Of a stretch of DNA of 64,000 nt, positions 19,023 to 31,059 are shown in pieces. The DNA is from Sphingobium sp. 66-54 (GTDB lineage: Bacteria > Pseudomonadota > Alphaproteobacteria > Sphingomonadales > Sphingomonadaceae). The stretch covers positions 62,001 to 126,000 of the forward strand of contig MKWI01000002.1 in NCBI GenBank assembly GCA_001899715.1, read 5' to 3'. Under the pieces are notes generated by a model that was given only the letters and a program-made list of their open reading frames with translations, did no database searches and was not told the DNA's origin. The stretch's first letter is position 1. Every line of letters begins with the position of its first letter. A program made the position numbers and the translations under genes.

Positions 19023-20285
19023 CTAGTAACCGGCGCGTAAAGCAGCGATCAACCTCTGCATCATGGCGGAGCCGCGCGCGCGATGCACATTCTGTTCGGC
19101 CAACGGACGGTCAAGCAGGTCGCGCCGCTCCTTCGCCGCGTGCAGAGCCAGCCCGGTCAGCGTGGCGAAGGCGGGGCCGCGATGCGCCTCGGGCAGCGCA
19201 TCGAGCACGCGCGGCCGACCGGTCCGCACCGCCCGGCCCAGCGCCGTCTGCGCATAATCGGCGATGCCCTTGAGTTCGGCGCCGCCGCCGGTCAGCACCA
19301 CCTGCCGGCCGACCGGCGAGTGGAAGCCCATCTCGTCCAGCGCCTTGGAGACCTCGCTCATCAGCCGGTTCAGCCGCTCGCAGATCACGCCGACCAGCTC
19401 GGCGCGCGTCACCCGACGCGTCTCGGCCTGCTCCGCGCTGCTGGCAGCGGGCGCGATTTCGATAATCTCGCGAAAGTCCCGGCGCGACTGCATGGCCGAG
19501 CCGTAGAAACACTTCATCCGCTCCGCCTGGCTGCGACGGATGCCGAAGGCGGAGGCGATGTCGTCGGTAATGTCCGCCGCGCCGATGGGGATGGAGCGCA
19601 GCCCCACCAGCATGCCGCCGATATGGAGCGAGACGTTGGTGACGCCCGCGCCCAGCTCGACCATCGCCACACCCAGATCCCGCTCCTCCTCGGAGAGGCA
19701 GGAGGTGGCGGTGGCGATCGGCGCGGCGACGATGCTCTGCACGTCGAGATAGGCGCCGCGCACGCTGGTCTCCAGGTTGCGCAGCGGCGCGCCGTCCGCG
19801 AGCACGACATGCACGTCCACCCCAAGCTGGTCGGCATAGAGGCCGAGCGGGCGGGCGACGCCGCGCATCCCGTCGATGGTGTAGAGCGTCGGCTGCGCTT
19901 GCAGGATCACCCGCCCTTCCGGGTCGATCCGCTCGCGCGCGCGGTCGTACAGCGCGTCGATATCCGCCTGCTCGATGCGCCGGCCGCCGATGGTCATGTC
20001 CACCGGCTCGACCTTGCTCTCGATGCTGCCGCCCGAGAAGCTGAGGATCACCTTCTCGATATTGGTGCCGGCCACCTTCTCGGCCTGCTCCACCGTCTCG
20101 CGCACGGCCAGTTCGGTGCGCTCCATGTCGATGACGAAGCCGCGCCGCACGCCCCGGCTCTCGCGCTGGCCAGTGCCGAGCACGGCGAGGCTGCCGTCCT
20201 CCTGCCGCCGCGCGATCAGGGCGGAGACCTTCCACGAGCCGATGTCGATCGCGGTGATGAGACCGTCGCCGCGTGCCGCCGCCAT
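19023..20285 (-). CDS. ftsA: Cell division actin-like protein FtsA
   Basis: This protein tethers FtsZ to the membrane. It has 420 residues from the ATG at 20285, four bases after the ftsQ stop. The actin-type phosphate motif I-T-A-I-D-I-G-S-W-K is near the N-terminus, and L-G-V-A-M-V-E-L-G-A-G-V-T-N is the second phosphate loop. V-V-L-T-G-G-G-A-E-L is the adenosine motif. The C-terminal M-M-Q-R-L-I-A-A-L-R-A is an amphipathic membrane-targeting helix. Confidence 0.96.
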   Translation of the reverse strand: MAAARGDGLITAIDIGSWKVSALIARRQEDGSLAVLGTGQRESRGVRRGFVIDMERTELAVRETVEQAEKVAGTNIEKVILSFSGGSIESKVEPVDMTIGGRRIEQADIDALYDRARERIDPEGRVILQAQPTLYTIDGMRGVARPLGLYADQLGVDVHVVLADGAPLRNLETSVRGAYLDVQSIVAAPIATATSCLSEEERDLGVAMVELGAGVTNVSLHIGGMLVGLRSIPIGAADITDDIASAFGIRRSQAERMKCFYGSAMQSRRDFREIIEIAPAASSAEQAETRRVTRAELVGVICERLNRLMSEVSKALDEMGFHSPVGRQVVLTGGGAELKGIADYAQTALGRAVRTGRPRVLDALPEAHRGPAFATLTGLALHAAKERRDLLDRPLAEQNVHRARGSAMMQRLIAALRAGY

Positions 20286-20289
20286 GGGC

Positions 20290-21267
20290 TCAGCCCTCCG
20301 TCGTCGGGCCGGAGGCGGCGACGGGCTTCTCCGCTGCCGTCTCACCACCCGTCACCACGGTCTTGACCTGCGACGCGCTGACCGCCGGCGCCTCGCTCTT
20401 GCCCTGCCCCGGCGGCAGGCGCAGCACGAACCGGCTCGGGTCGCGCATGTCGAAGCGCAGCACGCCCCGGCCGAGCAGCCGGTCGACGCCGTCCATCCGC
20501 GCGAAGTTGACCAGAGCGGCCGCCGCCTCCGCCTCGCCTTCCGGCAGCAGGAGCTGCTCACCGGAGCGGAAGCGCAGATCCCAGCGGCGGTTGCCGACCC
20601 AGGTCGCGCCCGCCAGCATCGGCTTGAGCGCCGGAGCGGCTTCCATCAGCCGGGCGAGCGCCTGCGTCTGGCGGTTGGCGTCCGGCCCGACCACCAGCGG
20701 CAGATCGGGGATATTGTCCGGCTCGACCGCGCCCAGTTCCACACCTGTCGCATCGACCAGACCGAGCTTGCCGTCATGCTGCCACACCGCCGCCGGCTGC
20801 CGCTCGACCACGTCCACCACCAGCGTATCGGGCAGGCGGCGGGAGACGCGCGCCTCCTTCACCCAGCCCAACGTCATCACGTCGGCACGCAGCCGATCGA
20901 GATCGACCGAGAGCATCGAGCGGTCGACATAGCGCACCGCGATGCTGGAGACAGGCATCTCGTCCATCCGCTCCAGCCCCAGTACCTCGATCTTGGCGAC
21001 CTGGAAGCCGGCGCGCCCGGCCAGTTCGCTCACCTCCGCGCCCAGCATCGCCGGCAGGCCGAAGAAGCGCGCCGTCAGCCACAGCAGAGCGACGATGATG
21101 AGCGCGATCGCCCATGTCAGCAGCCGCGAGATACGCTCGGGGCTGAGCGGGATATAAGCGATCAGCCGGTCGAGCAGCCCGCGCTGCCGGGGCCGCCGGC
21201 GCCGCGCGCCGCTCACGTCCATGCGGCTGCCACGGGTGGACCCGCGCTTGATCGTCGCCGAACTCAT
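20290..21267 (-). CDS. ftsQ: Cell division protein FtsQ
   Basis: This bitopic membrane protein of the FtsQBL complex has 325 residues: a basic cytoplasmic tail (1-48), one membrane helix (about 49-70, I-A-L-I-I-V-A-L-L-W), a POTRA domain (F-Q-V-A-K-I-E-V-L-G-L onward) and the FtsQ beta domain (D-T-L-V-V-D-V-V-E-R-Q-P-A-A-V-W). The C-terminal 40 residues are an Ala/Lys-rich tail. The start overlaps the ddl stop by ATGA. Confidence 0.95.
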   Translation of the reverse strand: MSSATIKRGSTRGSRMDVSGARRRRPRQRGLLDRLIAYIPLSPERISRLLTWAIALIIVALLWLTARFFGLPAMLGAEVSELAGRAGFQVAKIEVLGLERMDEMPVSSIAVRYVDRSMLSVDLDRLRADVMTLGWVKEARVSRRLPDTLVVDVVERQPAAVWQHDGKLGLVDATGVELGAVEPDNIPDLPLVVGPDANRQTQALARLMEAAPALKPMLAGATWVGNRRWDLRFRSGEQLLLPEGEAEAAAALVNFARMDGVDRLLGRGVLRFDMRDPSRFVLRLPPGQGKSEAPAVSASQVKTVVTGGETAAEKPVAASGPTTEG

Positions 21268-22250
21268 GCCCCCGCCCCCTTCGCTGCCCCACGCCCGGCC
21301 CCACGCCGCGCCAGCGCATCGGCGATGATCGTCTCGACCAGTTCGCCATAGCTCATGCCGACATATCTTGCCTGTTCCGGCACGAGGCTCAAGGGCGTCA
21401 TGCCCGGCTGGGTGTTCACTTCCAGCAGGAACAGCCCCTCCAGCCCGCGCTCGTCATCCCAGCGGAAGTCCGAGCGGGAGGTGCCCCGGCAGCCGAGCAG
21501 GCGGTGCGCCTTGAGCGCGATGGCCTTCATCGCCTCGGCAATCTCCGCCGGCACATCGGCCGGGCAGACATGCTCGGTCATGCCGTCGGTATATTTGGCG
21601 TCGAAATCGTAGAAGCCGCTCCGGGGCTTCAATTCCGTCACCGCCAGCGCCCGCTCGCCCAGCACGGCGACGGTCAGCTCGCGCCCGCGAATGAACGGCT
21701 CGGCGAGCAGTTGCTCGAAATCCTGCCACGGCCCCGCCACGTCGCGGCCGATGGGCTCACCATAATTGCCGTCCGCCGTGACGATGGCGACACCGACCGA
21801 CGAGCCCTCGTTGACCGGCTTCACCACATAGGGGCGCGGCAGCGGATCGGCAGAGAACAGCTCTTGCGAGCGCACCATCCGCCCGCCCGGCATGGGGATG
21901 CCGTGCGGCACGAGGTGCTGCTTGGTGAGCTGCTTGTCGATGGCAATCACCGAGGTGGCGAGGCCGCTATGGGTGTAGGCAAAGCCCATGATGTCCATCA
22001 GTCCCTGCACCGTGCCGTCCTCGCCGGGCACGCCGTGCAGCGCATTGAACACCACGTCCGGCGCGGCGGCGATCAGCCTGGCGGGCAGCTCGCGCCCCTC
22101 CGCCGGGGTTGCGCCGAGATCGACCGCTATGGCGGTGTGCCCACGCTCCTCCAGCGCCTTGACGATACCGGCACCGCTGCTGAGCGACACCGCGCGCTCG
22201 GCCGACCAGCCGCCCATCAGCACGGCGACGCGCCATGGCCCCGCACTCAT
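21264..22250 (-). CDS. ddl: D-alanine-D-alanine ligase
   Basis: This ATP-grasp ligase makes the D-Ala-D-Ala dipeptide for MurF. It has 328 residues from the ATG at 22250; the longer in-frame extension is antisense to murB. V-L-M-G-G-W-S-A-E-R (10-19), N-A-L-H-G-V-P-G-E-D-G, V-V-K-P-V-N-E-G-S-S-V-G and the metal-site L-E-V-N-T-Q-P-G-M-T are all present. It overlaps murB by ATGA. Confidence 0.95.
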   Translation of the reverse strand: MSAGPWRVAVLMGGWSAERAVSLSSGAGIVKALEERGHTAIAVDLGATPAEGRELPARLIAAAPDVVFNALHGVPGEDGTVQGLMDIMGFAYTHSGLATSVIAIDKQLTKQHLVPHGIPMPGGRMVRSQELFSADPLPRPYVVKPVNEGSSVGVAIVTADGNYGEPIGRDVAGPWQDFEQLLAEPFIRGRELTVAVLGERALAVTELKPRSGFYDFDAKYTDGMTEHVCPADVPAEIAEAMKAIALKAHRLLGCRGTSRSDFRWDDERGLEGLFLLEVNTQPGMTPLSLVPEQARYVGMSYGELVETIIADALARRGAGRGAAKGAGA

Positions 22251-23188
22251 GCCCGGCCTCCATTGTCGGCCTGATCCGCGCCGAGGCGCCCGACGCGCCT
22301 GATTTCCCATTCGAGCGTGATGCCGCTTTGCTCCTTCACGCGCCGGCGGACTTCCTCGCCGAGCGCCTCGATGTCGGCACTGGTGGCGGTGCCGGTGTTG
22401 ATGAGGAAATTGGTGTGCTTCTCGCTCACCTGTGCCCCACCGACCTGCAAGCCCCGGCAGCCGGCGCCGTCGACCAGTGCCCACGCCTTTTCGCCCGGCG
22501 GGTTCTTGAAGGTGGAGCCGCCGGTCTTGCTACGCAGCGGCTGGCTCGCCTCGCGCGCGGCGGAGATGCGGTCCATCTCGGCCTGCACCGCCTGCGGGTC
22601 CGCCGGGTGGCCGCGAAAGGTGGCGGAAACGACCACCGCGCCCTCGGGCAGATCGGAATGGCGGTAGGTGAAGCCCAGCGCCGCCAGCGGCAGAGTCACC
22701 CGTTCGCCCGAGCGCAGCACCACGTCGGCCTCAACGAGAACATCCTTCACCTCGCGGCCATAGGCGCCGCCGTTCATCCGCACGAAGCCGCCGACCGTGC
22801 CGGGGATCGAGCGCAGGAACTCCAGCCCGCCGATGCCGGCATCGCGCGCCGAGGAGGAGACGAGGATGCCCGAGGCGCCGCCGCCGCAGCGCAGCGTCGT
22901 CGCATCCACCGGCTCGACCCGTGCGAACGCCTTGCCGAGCCGCACCACCACGCCCGGCACGCCGCCGTCGCGCACGATGAGGTTGGAGCCGAGGCCAAGC
23001 GCCATCACCGGCACCGCCGGATCGAGCGCGGTAAGGAAAGCCGCCAGATCGTCCGCATCCTTCGGCTCGAACAGCCAGTCCGCCGGCCCGCCGCTCTTGA
23101 ACCACACGAGCGGCGCCAGCGGCGCGTGCGCCGTCAGCTTGCCGCGCACCGGCGGCATCGTCGCGTCAAGAGCCGGCGCACTGCTCAA
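22247..23188 (-). CDS. murB: UDP-N-acetylenolpyruvoylglucosamine reductase
   Basis: This FAD enzyme reduces the MurA product to UDP-MurNAc. It has 313 residues. W-F-K-S-G-G-P-A-D-W, L-G-L-G-S-N-L-I-V-R-D-G-G and I-P-G-T-V-G-G-F-V-R-M-N-G-G-A-Y-G are the FAD-domain signatures. G-G-S-T-F-K-N-P carries the catalytic serine region, and K-H-T-N-F-L-I-N ends the active site. It is a type II MurB, lacking the extra loop of the E. coli enzyme, judged from its length. Confidence 0.95.
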   Translation of the reverse strand: MSSAPALDATMPPVRGKLTAHAPLAPLVWFKSGGPADWLFEPKDADDLAAFLTALDPAVPVMALGLGSNLIVRDGGVPGVVVRLGKAFARVEPVDATTLRCGGGASGILVSSSARDAGIGGLEFLRSIPGTVGGFVRMNGGAYGREVKDVLVEADVVLRSGERVTLPLAALGFTYRHSDLPEGAVVVSATFRGHPADPQAVQAEMDRISAAREASQPLRSKTGGSTFKNPPGEKAWALVDGAGCRGLQVGGAQVSEKHTNFLINTGTATSADIEALGEEVRRRVKEQSGITLEWEIRRVGRLGADQADNGGRA

Positions 23189-23402
23189 GACCGGCCGCTC
23201 CAGAAATTGATCCAGCGGTGCACCATGTCCGTCTGCGCCTTGCTGGCGCGCTGGACGGCCTCGCCCATGTCAAGCGCGGCGCGGCCGACATCGGCCTGCT
23301 TGCCGGCGGTGTCGAGCATCGAGCGGGCGAGGTCCAGCCCGCGCCCCTGCGCGTCGATCATCCGCCGCTGCATTTCGAGGCCGATGTGCATCAGTTCCCA
23401 CA

Positions 23403-23403
<1 letters not shown>
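23185..23403 (-). CDS. 72-residue unknown protein inside the dcw cluster
   Basis: The ATG at 23403 overlaps the murC stop (TGATG) and the stop overlaps the murB start by ATGA, so it is translated in series with both. The predicted protein is a helical, amphipathic chain with no membrane segment and aromatic ends (M-W-E-L-M-H-I-G at the start, H-R-W-I-N-F-W near the end). It has heptad-like spacing of Met, Leu and Ala. No family is recognised. The tight double coupling makes it very likely a real gene with a part in wall synthesis or its control (inference). Confidence 0.72.
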
Positions 23404-24841
<1,438 letters not shown>

Positions 24842-24845
<4 letters not shown>

Positions 24846-26008
24846 GCGCCCGCTCCCGCCAGCCCGGTCAGCGGTACGTCGTCACGCACCCGCACCGTGT
24901 CGATGGTCTGCGGCGCCGGGCCGAAGCTCTCGATCAGGTCGGCCATGTCGCGCACAGCATCGGGCAGGCCGCATGCCTTGGCGCGCGCCGCCGCATTCTG
25001 GAGCGCGCCGGGTTCCATCGCCAGTTTCTGCATCTGCTTGGCAAGCTCCGCCGAGGTGAATTTGGGTTGCGGGATCAGCCGCGCGCCGCCGCTCTTGGCC
25101 ATCTCGCGCGCATTCCATGTCTGGTGGTCGTCGGTCGCGATAGGCAGCGGCACCAGGATCGCCGGGCGGCCGGCCACGGTCAGCTCGGCGATGGTCGAGG
25201 CCCCTGCGCGCGCGATGACGAGATGCGCCCAGCCCAGCTTGGTCGGCATGTCCTCGATATAGGTGGCGAGATCGGCGGGGATTTCCATCTCTGCATAGAA
25301 GGCACGCACCTGCTCGATGTCCTCGGGGCGGCACTGCTGCGTCACCTGCAAGCGGCGGCGCAGACTCACCGGCAGCGCGGCCAGCCCTTGCGGCACGACC
25401 TGCGAAAGCACACTCGCGCCCAGGCTGCCGCCGGTGACGAGCAGCCGCAGCACGCTCTCATCCGAAAACACCGGGAACGGCTCCTCGCGCAGCGCCAGCA
25501 CGCTCTCGCGCACCGGATTGCCAATGAGATGGGTCTTTTCCAGATGCCGGTTCGCCAGCCGCCGCACCTCTGGATAAGCGGTGGCGATGGCGGAGACGCG
25601 CCCCGCCACCAGCCGGTTGACCCGGCCCAGCACCGCATTCTGCTCGTGGATGATCGTCGGGATCTTCTCGGCGAAGGCGCCGAGCAGGGCCGGCAGCGCC
25701 GGATAGCCGCCGAAGCCGACCACGGCGGAGGGCTCGAACGTCTCGTAGAGCCGCCGGGCCATCGCCCGCCCCTCGCGGATCGCCTTCAGGCCCTTGATCC
25801 AGCCGCGCACGCCGCCGGTCAGCCGCCCGGCCGGCAGCACATGCGTCTGCACATCCTCGAACAGGCCGGGAATCTTCGTGCCACGCTCGTCCGTCACCAG
25901 CGCCACCCGGTGGCCGCGCGCCATCAGTTCCTGCGCGACCGCATGGGCCGGCACCATGTGCCCGCCCGTGCCGCCCGCCGCCAGCACATAGTGCCGGAAA
26001 ATGCTCAT
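24842..26008 (-). CDS. murG: Lipid II synthase MurG
   Basis: This membrane-associated glycosyltransferase adds GlcNAc to lipid I. It has 388 residues from the ATG at 26008; another ATG four codons earlier is possible. [14 protein letters not shown] is the N-terminal glycine loop, L-V-T-G-G-S-L-G-A the second, and [11 protein letters not shown] the UDP-GlcNAc site. It overlaps ftsW by ATGA. Confidence 0.95.
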
Positions 26009-27285
26009 CGGCCGCTCCATGTCACCGCATAGGGAGACCGCGCCATATAGGGGTTGCGCCGCGTGAACGCCAGCAGCAGCCCCACGCCGCCGCACAGCGC
26101 GATCATCGACGAGCCGCCATAGCTGATGAACGGCAGCGTCATGCCCTTGGAGGGGAAGATGTGGATGTTGACGCCCATGTTGATGATCGCCTGGAAGCCC
26201 ATCGCCATCACCAGCCCGGAGGTGGCGAGGATGACGAACGGATCGTCCTCATCGAGCAGCCGCAGCAGCACCCGCACGATGATGGCGAGATAGACCATGG
26301 CGATGGCGACGCAGGCAATCAGGCCGAATTCCTCGCCGATCACCGAGAAAATATAGTCGGTATGCGCTTCCGGCAGGTTGAACTTGGCGGTGCCGCCGCC
26401 CGGCCCCACGCCGGTCAGCCCGCCATGGGTGATGGTGGCATGGGCAAGCTGCACCTGATCGGGCCCCTCCGCCGCATCGCGCACCGGGAACAGGAAGGCG
26501 TCGATGCGGTCGCGCCCGTTCTCGTAAAAGAGATACATCAGCACGAACAGGCCGAGCGCGCCTACGCCCACCGCCGAGAGCACGCGGATCGAGGCGCCGC
26601 CGACCAGCAGCAACCCCGCCCAGCAGGCGCAGAAGATCACCGTCTGGCCAAAGTCCGGCTGGCGCATCAGCAGCAGCGCGACGATGCCGGTCAGCATCGC
26701 GGTGAGCGGGATCACCGGCAGCGAGGGGTCGCGCGCGCGCAGAGAGAGCAGCCAGGCAATGCTGACCACGAAGGCGGGCTTGAGAAACTCGGACGGCTGG
26801 AAGCGGAACCAGCCGGCGCCCAGCCAGCGCGTCGCGCCGTTGACGCTGGTGCCGACGAGGGGCACGAGCAGCAGCAGCAGGCCGCAGATGATGGCCGTCG
26901 CCACCGCCAGCCGCCGGGCCTGCACGCGCGGCAGCATGCTGACCACGACCATTACCGGGATGCCGAGCGCGATCCACATGAGCTGGCGGTAGAAATAATA
27001 AAGCGGCGTCAGCGTCTGGTCGGTGCTGGAGAGCTTGGCCGCCGCCACCGGCGATGCCGCCGCCACGGCGACAAGGCCGATGGCGATGAGCACCACGATC
27101 AGGCCGAGCAGCACCCGGTCGATCTCCCAGAACCAGATGGCGAGCGCGGTCCGCTCGCGCGGCATCGGCTTGCGCGCGCGCGGCCGCAAGGGTGAGAGCG
27201 CGGTTTCGAGCTGCCCCGGCGCCCCGCCGCGCGGCGCGGCGGCAGTGTCGATCAGCCGGATATCGCCGTCGCTTTCGTCGCTCAT
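26005..27285 (-). CDS. ftsW: Septal glycosyltransferase FtsW
   Basis: This SEDS-family peptidoglycan polymerase works with FtsI at the septum. It has 426 residues from the ATG at 27285, which overlaps the murD stop by ATGA. A 55-residue charged N-terminal tail is followed by about ten membrane helices. R-F-Q-P-S-E-F-L-K-P and the late S-K-G-M-T-L-P-F-I-S-Y-G-G-S are SEDS signatures. E-A-H-T-D-Y-I-F-S-V-I-G-E-E-F-G marks the large periplasmic loop region. Confidence 0.95.
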   Translation of the reverse strand: MSDESDGDIRLIDTAAAPRGGAPGQLETALSPLRPRARKPMPRERTALAIWFWEIDRVLLGLIVVLIAIGLVAVAAASPVAAAKLSSTDQTLTPLYYFYRQLMWIALGIPVMVVVSMLPRVQARRLAVATAIICGLLLLLVPLVGTSVNGATRWLGAGWFRFQPSEFLKPAFVVSIAWLLSLRARDPSLPVIPLTAMLTGIVALLLMRQPDFGQTVIFCACWAGLLLVGGASIRVLSAVGVGALGLFVLMYLFYENGRDRIDAFLFPVRDAAEGPDQVQLAHATITHGGLTGVGPGGGTAKFNLPEAHTDYIFSVIGEEFGLIACVAIAMVYLAIIVRVLLRLLDEDDPFVILATSGLVMAMGFQAIINMGVNIHIFPSKGMTLPFISYGGSSMIALCGGVGLLLAFTRRNPYMARSPYAVTWSGR

Positions 27286-28610
27286 GCGCCCTCTCCCGCT
27301 CCCGAGCGCTCGGCCAGCGCCGCCACCGCCGCCGCGAAGGCATCGCCCCGCGCCTCGAAATCCCGGAACTGGTCGAACGAGGCGCAGGCCGGCGACAAGA
27401 GCACGATATCGCCCGGCACCGCCCGCGCCGCCGCCTCGCTCACTGCCGTCACCAGCAGCTCGCACTCGCTCACCGGCACGCCCGCCGCGCCGAGCAGCCG
27501 CGCGAACAGCGGCCCCGCGTCGCCGATGGTGTAACCATGGGCGACATTGGGGAATCCGGGGACGCACTCGTCGAGAGTATCGCTCTTGGGCAGGCCGCCC
27601 AGGATCCAGTGGATGCGCCGCCGCCCGTCGACCGGCGGCCAGGCGGCCAGCGCGGGCGCGGTGGAGGCGGCGTTGGTCGCCTTGCTGTCGTTCACATAGA
27701 GCACGCCCCGGTGCTCGCCGACCGCCTGCATGCGGTGCGGCAGGCTGGCATAGCTCTCCAGCGCGGCCAGCGTGCTGCCGGGCGAAATGCCCAGCGCATC
27801 GGCCACGGCAAGCGCCACCGCCACGTTCTGCGCGTTGTGCGGCCCTTGCAGCGCGGGCCAGCGCGCCTGCGCCGCCGGATCGACCGAGCCGGCCGAGACC
27901 AGCCGCGCGTGCGGCACCTGCTCCGCCACGCCCCGGCTCACCGCATCATCGGTCGCGATCACCGCGACATGGGCGGGCGACTGCATCTCGAACAGCCGCG
28001 CCTTGGAGGCGACATAGCCGCCGAACCCGGCATAGCGGTCGAGATGATCCGGCGTGATGTTGAGCAGCACCGCCACGTCGCAATCGAGGCTGAAGGTGAG
28101 GTCGATCTGGTAGCTGGAAAGTTCCAGCACATAGACGCCGCCCGCCGCCAGCGGATCCTGCCCGAGGATCGGCAGGCCGATATTGCCGCCCATACGCGTC
28201 GGCAGACCGGCGTTGCGCACGATATGGTGGATGAGCGCGGTGGTGGTCGATTTCCCATTGGTGCCGGTGATGCCGACCACGCGATGCGGCGGCAGCGTCG
28301 GCCGGGCGAGCGCGAACAGCTCGATATCGCCGATGATCGGCACGCCGGCCTCGCGGGCGCGCGCGGCGATTGGATGGCGGTTCAAGGGCACGCCGGGGGA
28401 GACGACCACGGCGTCGAACCCGGCGAGGTCGATCTCCAGCGGATCGGCGAGGTCGGCCTTGCCGGCCACCCGCGCGCGCGCATCCTCGCGCTGGTCCCAC
28501 GCGACGACATGCGCGCCGCTGGCCGCGAGCGTATCCACCGTGGCGAGGCCGGAGCGGGCAAGGCCCAGCACCGCATAGCGTTTTCCGGCAAAGGCGTCCG
28601 AGACGATCAT
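27282..28610 (-). CDS. murD: UDP-MurNAc-L-Ala-D-Glu ligase
   Basis: This enzyme adds D-Glu in peptidoglycan precursor synthesis. It has 442 residues. The N-terminal [13 protein letters not shown] loop, P-loop [13 protein letters not shown] and W-I-L-G-G-L-P-K motifs fit MurD. It ends [12 protein letters not shown] followed by the charged tail. ATGA overlaps lie on both sides. Confidence 0.95.
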   Translation of the reverse strand: MIVSDAFAGKRYAVLGLARSGLATVDTLAASGAHVVAWDQREDARARVAGKADLADPLEIDLAGFDAVVVSPGVPLNRHPIAARAREAGVPIIGDIELFALARPTLPPHRVVGITGTNGKSTTTALIHHIVRNAGLPTRMGGNIGLPILGQDPLAAGGVYVLELSSYQIDLTFSLDCDVAVLLNITPDHLDRYAGFGGYVASKARLFEMQSPAHVAVIATDDAVSRGVAEQVPHARLVSAGSVDPAAQARWPALQGPHNAQNVAVALAVADALGISPGSTLAALESYASLPHRMQAVGEHRGVLYVNDSKATNAASTAPALAAWPPVDGRRRIHWILGGLPKSDTLDECVPGFPNVAHGYTIGDAGPLFARLLGAAGVPVSECELLVTAVSEAAARAVPGDIVLLSPACASFDQFRDFEARGDAFAAAVAALAERSGAGEGA

Positions 28611-29677
28611 CGCAGTTTCAGCGTCGCAAGGCCCGCCAGCGCGAGCACGAAGGAAATGATCCAGAAGCGGATGACCACGGTCGACTCCGCCCAGCCGAGT
28701 TGCTCGAAATGATGATGGATCGGCGCCATCTTGAACACCCGCCTGCCGGTACGCTTGTAGAAAAACACCTGGATGATGACCGAAAGCGCCTCGACCACGA
28801 ACAGCCCGCCGATCACCGCCAGCACGATCTCATGGTGCGTCGCCACGGCGATGACGCCGATGGTGCCGCCCAGCGCGAGGCTGCCGGTATCGCCCATGAA
28901 CACCGCGGCCGGCGGCGCGTTGAACCACAGGAAGGCGAGGCATGCCCCCGCCATCGCCCCGCACAGGATCGCGAGGTCGCCCGCGCCCGGCACGTGGGGC
29001 AGGCCGAGATAGCCGGCATAGTCCGCGCGGCCGACGATATAGACGATCAGCATGAACGCCATGCAGGCGACGATCACCGGCATGGAGGCAAGGCCGTCCA
29101 GCCCGTCGGTGAGGTTCACCGCATTGCCGAAGGCAACGATGACGAACGCGCCGAACAGATAGTAAAACGGCCCCAGATCCAGCGCCCCGCCGCTCCAGAA
29201 CGGCAGATAGAGCAGGGTGCCGTTGCGGCTGACGATCAGCCAGGTGGCGAAGCCGGCGATGGCGAACTCGACGAGCAACCGCATCCGGGCGGAGAGGCCC
29301 TTGTGGCTCGCCTTCGTCACCTTGTCGTAATCGTCCATGAAGCCGAGCGCGCCGAAGCCCAAAGTCACGAACAGGCAGGCCCACAGATAGATGGAGGCGA
29401 CGTTCATCCACACCAGCACCGAGAGCATCAGCGCGGTGAGGATCATGAGGCCGCCCATGGTCGGCGTGCCGCGCTTGGCGAGGTGCGTCTGCGGGCCGTC
29501 CTCGCGGATCGGCTGCCCCTTGCCCTGCCGCAGCCGCAGCCAGCCGATGAAGCGCGGGCCGATGAGCAGGCCGATGAACAGGGCCGTGATGATCGCCGCG
29601 CCGGCACGGAAGGTCAGGTAGCGAAAGAGGTTCAGGACCCCCGGAAAATTGAGCTGTTCGGCGAGCCAGTAGAGCAT
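28607..29677 (-). CDS. mraY: Phospho-MurNAc-pentapeptide translocase
   Basis: This polytopic enzyme makes lipid I from UDP-MurNAc-pentapeptide and undecaprenyl phosphate. It has 356 residues and ten helices. [18 protein letters not shown] and [12 protein letters not shown] carry the conserved aspartates of the Mg site. The C-terminal half has the H-H-H-F-E basic loop. The start overlaps the murF stop (TGATG). Confidence 0.96.
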   Translation of the reverse strand: MLYWLAEQLNFPGVLNLFRYLTFRAGAAIITALFIGLLIGPRFIGWLRLRQGKGQPIREDGPQTHLAKRGTPTMGGLMILTALMLSVLVWMNVASIYLWACLFVTLGFGALGFMDDYDKVTKASHKGLSARMRLLVEFAIAGFATWLIVSRNGTLLYLPFWSGGALDLGPFYYLFGAFVIVAFGNAVNLTDGLDGLASMPVIVACMAFMLIVYIVGRADYAGYLGLPHVPGAGDLAILCGAMAGACLAFLWFNAPPAAVFMGDTGSLALGGTIGVIAVATHHEIVLAVIGGLFVVEALSVIIQVFFYKRTGRRVFKMAPIHHHFEQLGWAESTVVIRFWIISFVLALAGLATLKLR

Positions 29678-31059
29678 CAGGCCACCCCGCTCGCCGCCAG
29701 ATGGGCGACCAGTCCGGAGAGGCCGACGCTGTTCGATCCCTTGACCAGGATCACGTCACCATCGGCGAGGCGCGCGGGCAGCAGCGCCAGCACCTCATTC
29801 ACAGTCTTCACTCGTTCCACGCTCACCTCTCCCGCCAGCGCATCGGCCAGCGGAGCCATTTCATCGCCGACCAGCACCGCGAGCGCGACACCGGCGGCCT
29901 TCACCGCACCGGCCAGTCCGCCATGCAGGCTGTCCGACAAGTCCCCCAATTCCTTCATCGCGCCGAGCACGGCGACCTTGCGGCGGCCCGGCTCCTCGCC
30001 CAGTTGCGCAAGCGTCGCGGCCATGGAGGCCGGATTGGCATTATACGCCTCGTCGATCAGCAGCGCCTCGCCGCCGTCCGCCGTGCGGATGCGTCGCCGC
30101 GCGCCCCGCCCCGGCAGGCCGGTCATTTCCGCCAGCGAGAGCCCCGCCTGCGCCAGATCACCGCCGACCGCCTCCACCGCCGCCAACACGGCGAGCGCAT
30201 TAGTGACCCAGTGCCGCCCCGGCAAGCCGAGCGTGAAGCCGAGCCGGGCGTTGCAGAGTTGCGCCGTGAGCAGCGTGCGGCCGCCCGTTCCCAGCCCCTC
30301 CTCGACGATACGCACATCGGCCCCTTCGCCGAGGCCGAAAGAGACGATCTCGCCCGCGTAGCGCCCGGCGATCTCGCGCAGCAGCGGGTAATGCGGCGAA
30401 TCATAGGGGATGATCGCCACGCCGCCTTCGGTCAGCCCCTCGAAGATTTCCGCCTTGGCCTCGGCGATTTTCGCTTCGCTGCCGAAATATTCGATATGCG
30501 CCGGTGCGATGGTGGTGATGATGGCGACATGCGGGCGCACCAGCGCGGTCAGCGCGCGCAACTCGCCCGCGTGGTTCATGCCCATCTCGAACACGCCGTA
30601 GCGCGTCGCGGCCGGCATCCGCGCGAGGCTGAGCGGCACGCCGACATGGTTGTTGTAGCTCTTGAGCGAGCGGTGCGCGGCGCCGAAGCTCATCCGGTCG
30701 AACGCCGCGAACAGCGCCTCCTTGGTGCCGGTCTTGCCGGCCGATCCGGTGACGCCGACGATCCGCGCGCCGGTGCGTGCCCGCGCCGCCGCACCAAGGT
30801 CATTGAGCGCCTTGGTGCTGTCCGCCACCTGCACCACCGGCCCGTCGACGGCCTGTTCGGCGATGATGCCGGCCGCGCCCGCCGCCAGCGCTTTGGGGAT
30901 GAAATCGTGCCCGTCGGCATGCTCGCCGCGCAGCGCGATGAACAGGTCGCCCTTCGTCACCTCGCGGCTGTCGAACGCCACGCCATCGACCGCGAACGGG
31001 CGAGACGCCGTCCCGCCCGTGGCCTGTGCGATCGCGTCCGAGGTCCAGAGCGGTGTCAC
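29677..31059 (-). CDS. murF: D-Ala-D-Ala adding enzyme MurF
   Basis: This enzyme attaches D-Ala-D-Ala to the UDP-MurNAc-tripeptide. It has 460 residues. [11 protein letters not shown] is the P-loop, [10 protein letters not shown] the metal region, and [11 protein letters not shown] the typical MurF motif. G-A-M-K-E-L-G near 360 is also standard. The start overlaps the murE stop by ATGA. Confidence 0.95.
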   Translation of the reverse strand: MTPLWTSDAIAQATGGTASRPFAVDGVAFDSREVTKGDLFIALRGEHADGHDFIPKALAAGAAGIIAEQAVDGPVVQVADSTKALNDLGAAARARTGARIVGVTGSAGKTGTKEALFAAFDRMSFGAAHRSLKSYNNHVGVPLSLARMPAATRYGVFEMGMNHAGELRALTALVRPHVAIITTIAPAHIEYFGSEAKIAEAKAEIFEGLTEGGVAIIPYDSPHYPLLREIAGRYAGEIVSFGLGEGADVRIVEEGLGTGGRTLLTAQLCNARLGFTLGLPGRHWVTNALAVLAAVEAVGGDLAQAGLSLAEMTGLPGRGARRRIRTADGGEALLIDEAYNANPASMAATLAQLGEEPGRRKVAVLGAMKELGDLSDSLHGGLAGAVKAAGVALAVLVGDEMAPLADALAGEVSVERVKTVNEVLALLPARLADGDVILVKGSNSVGLSGLVAHLAASGVA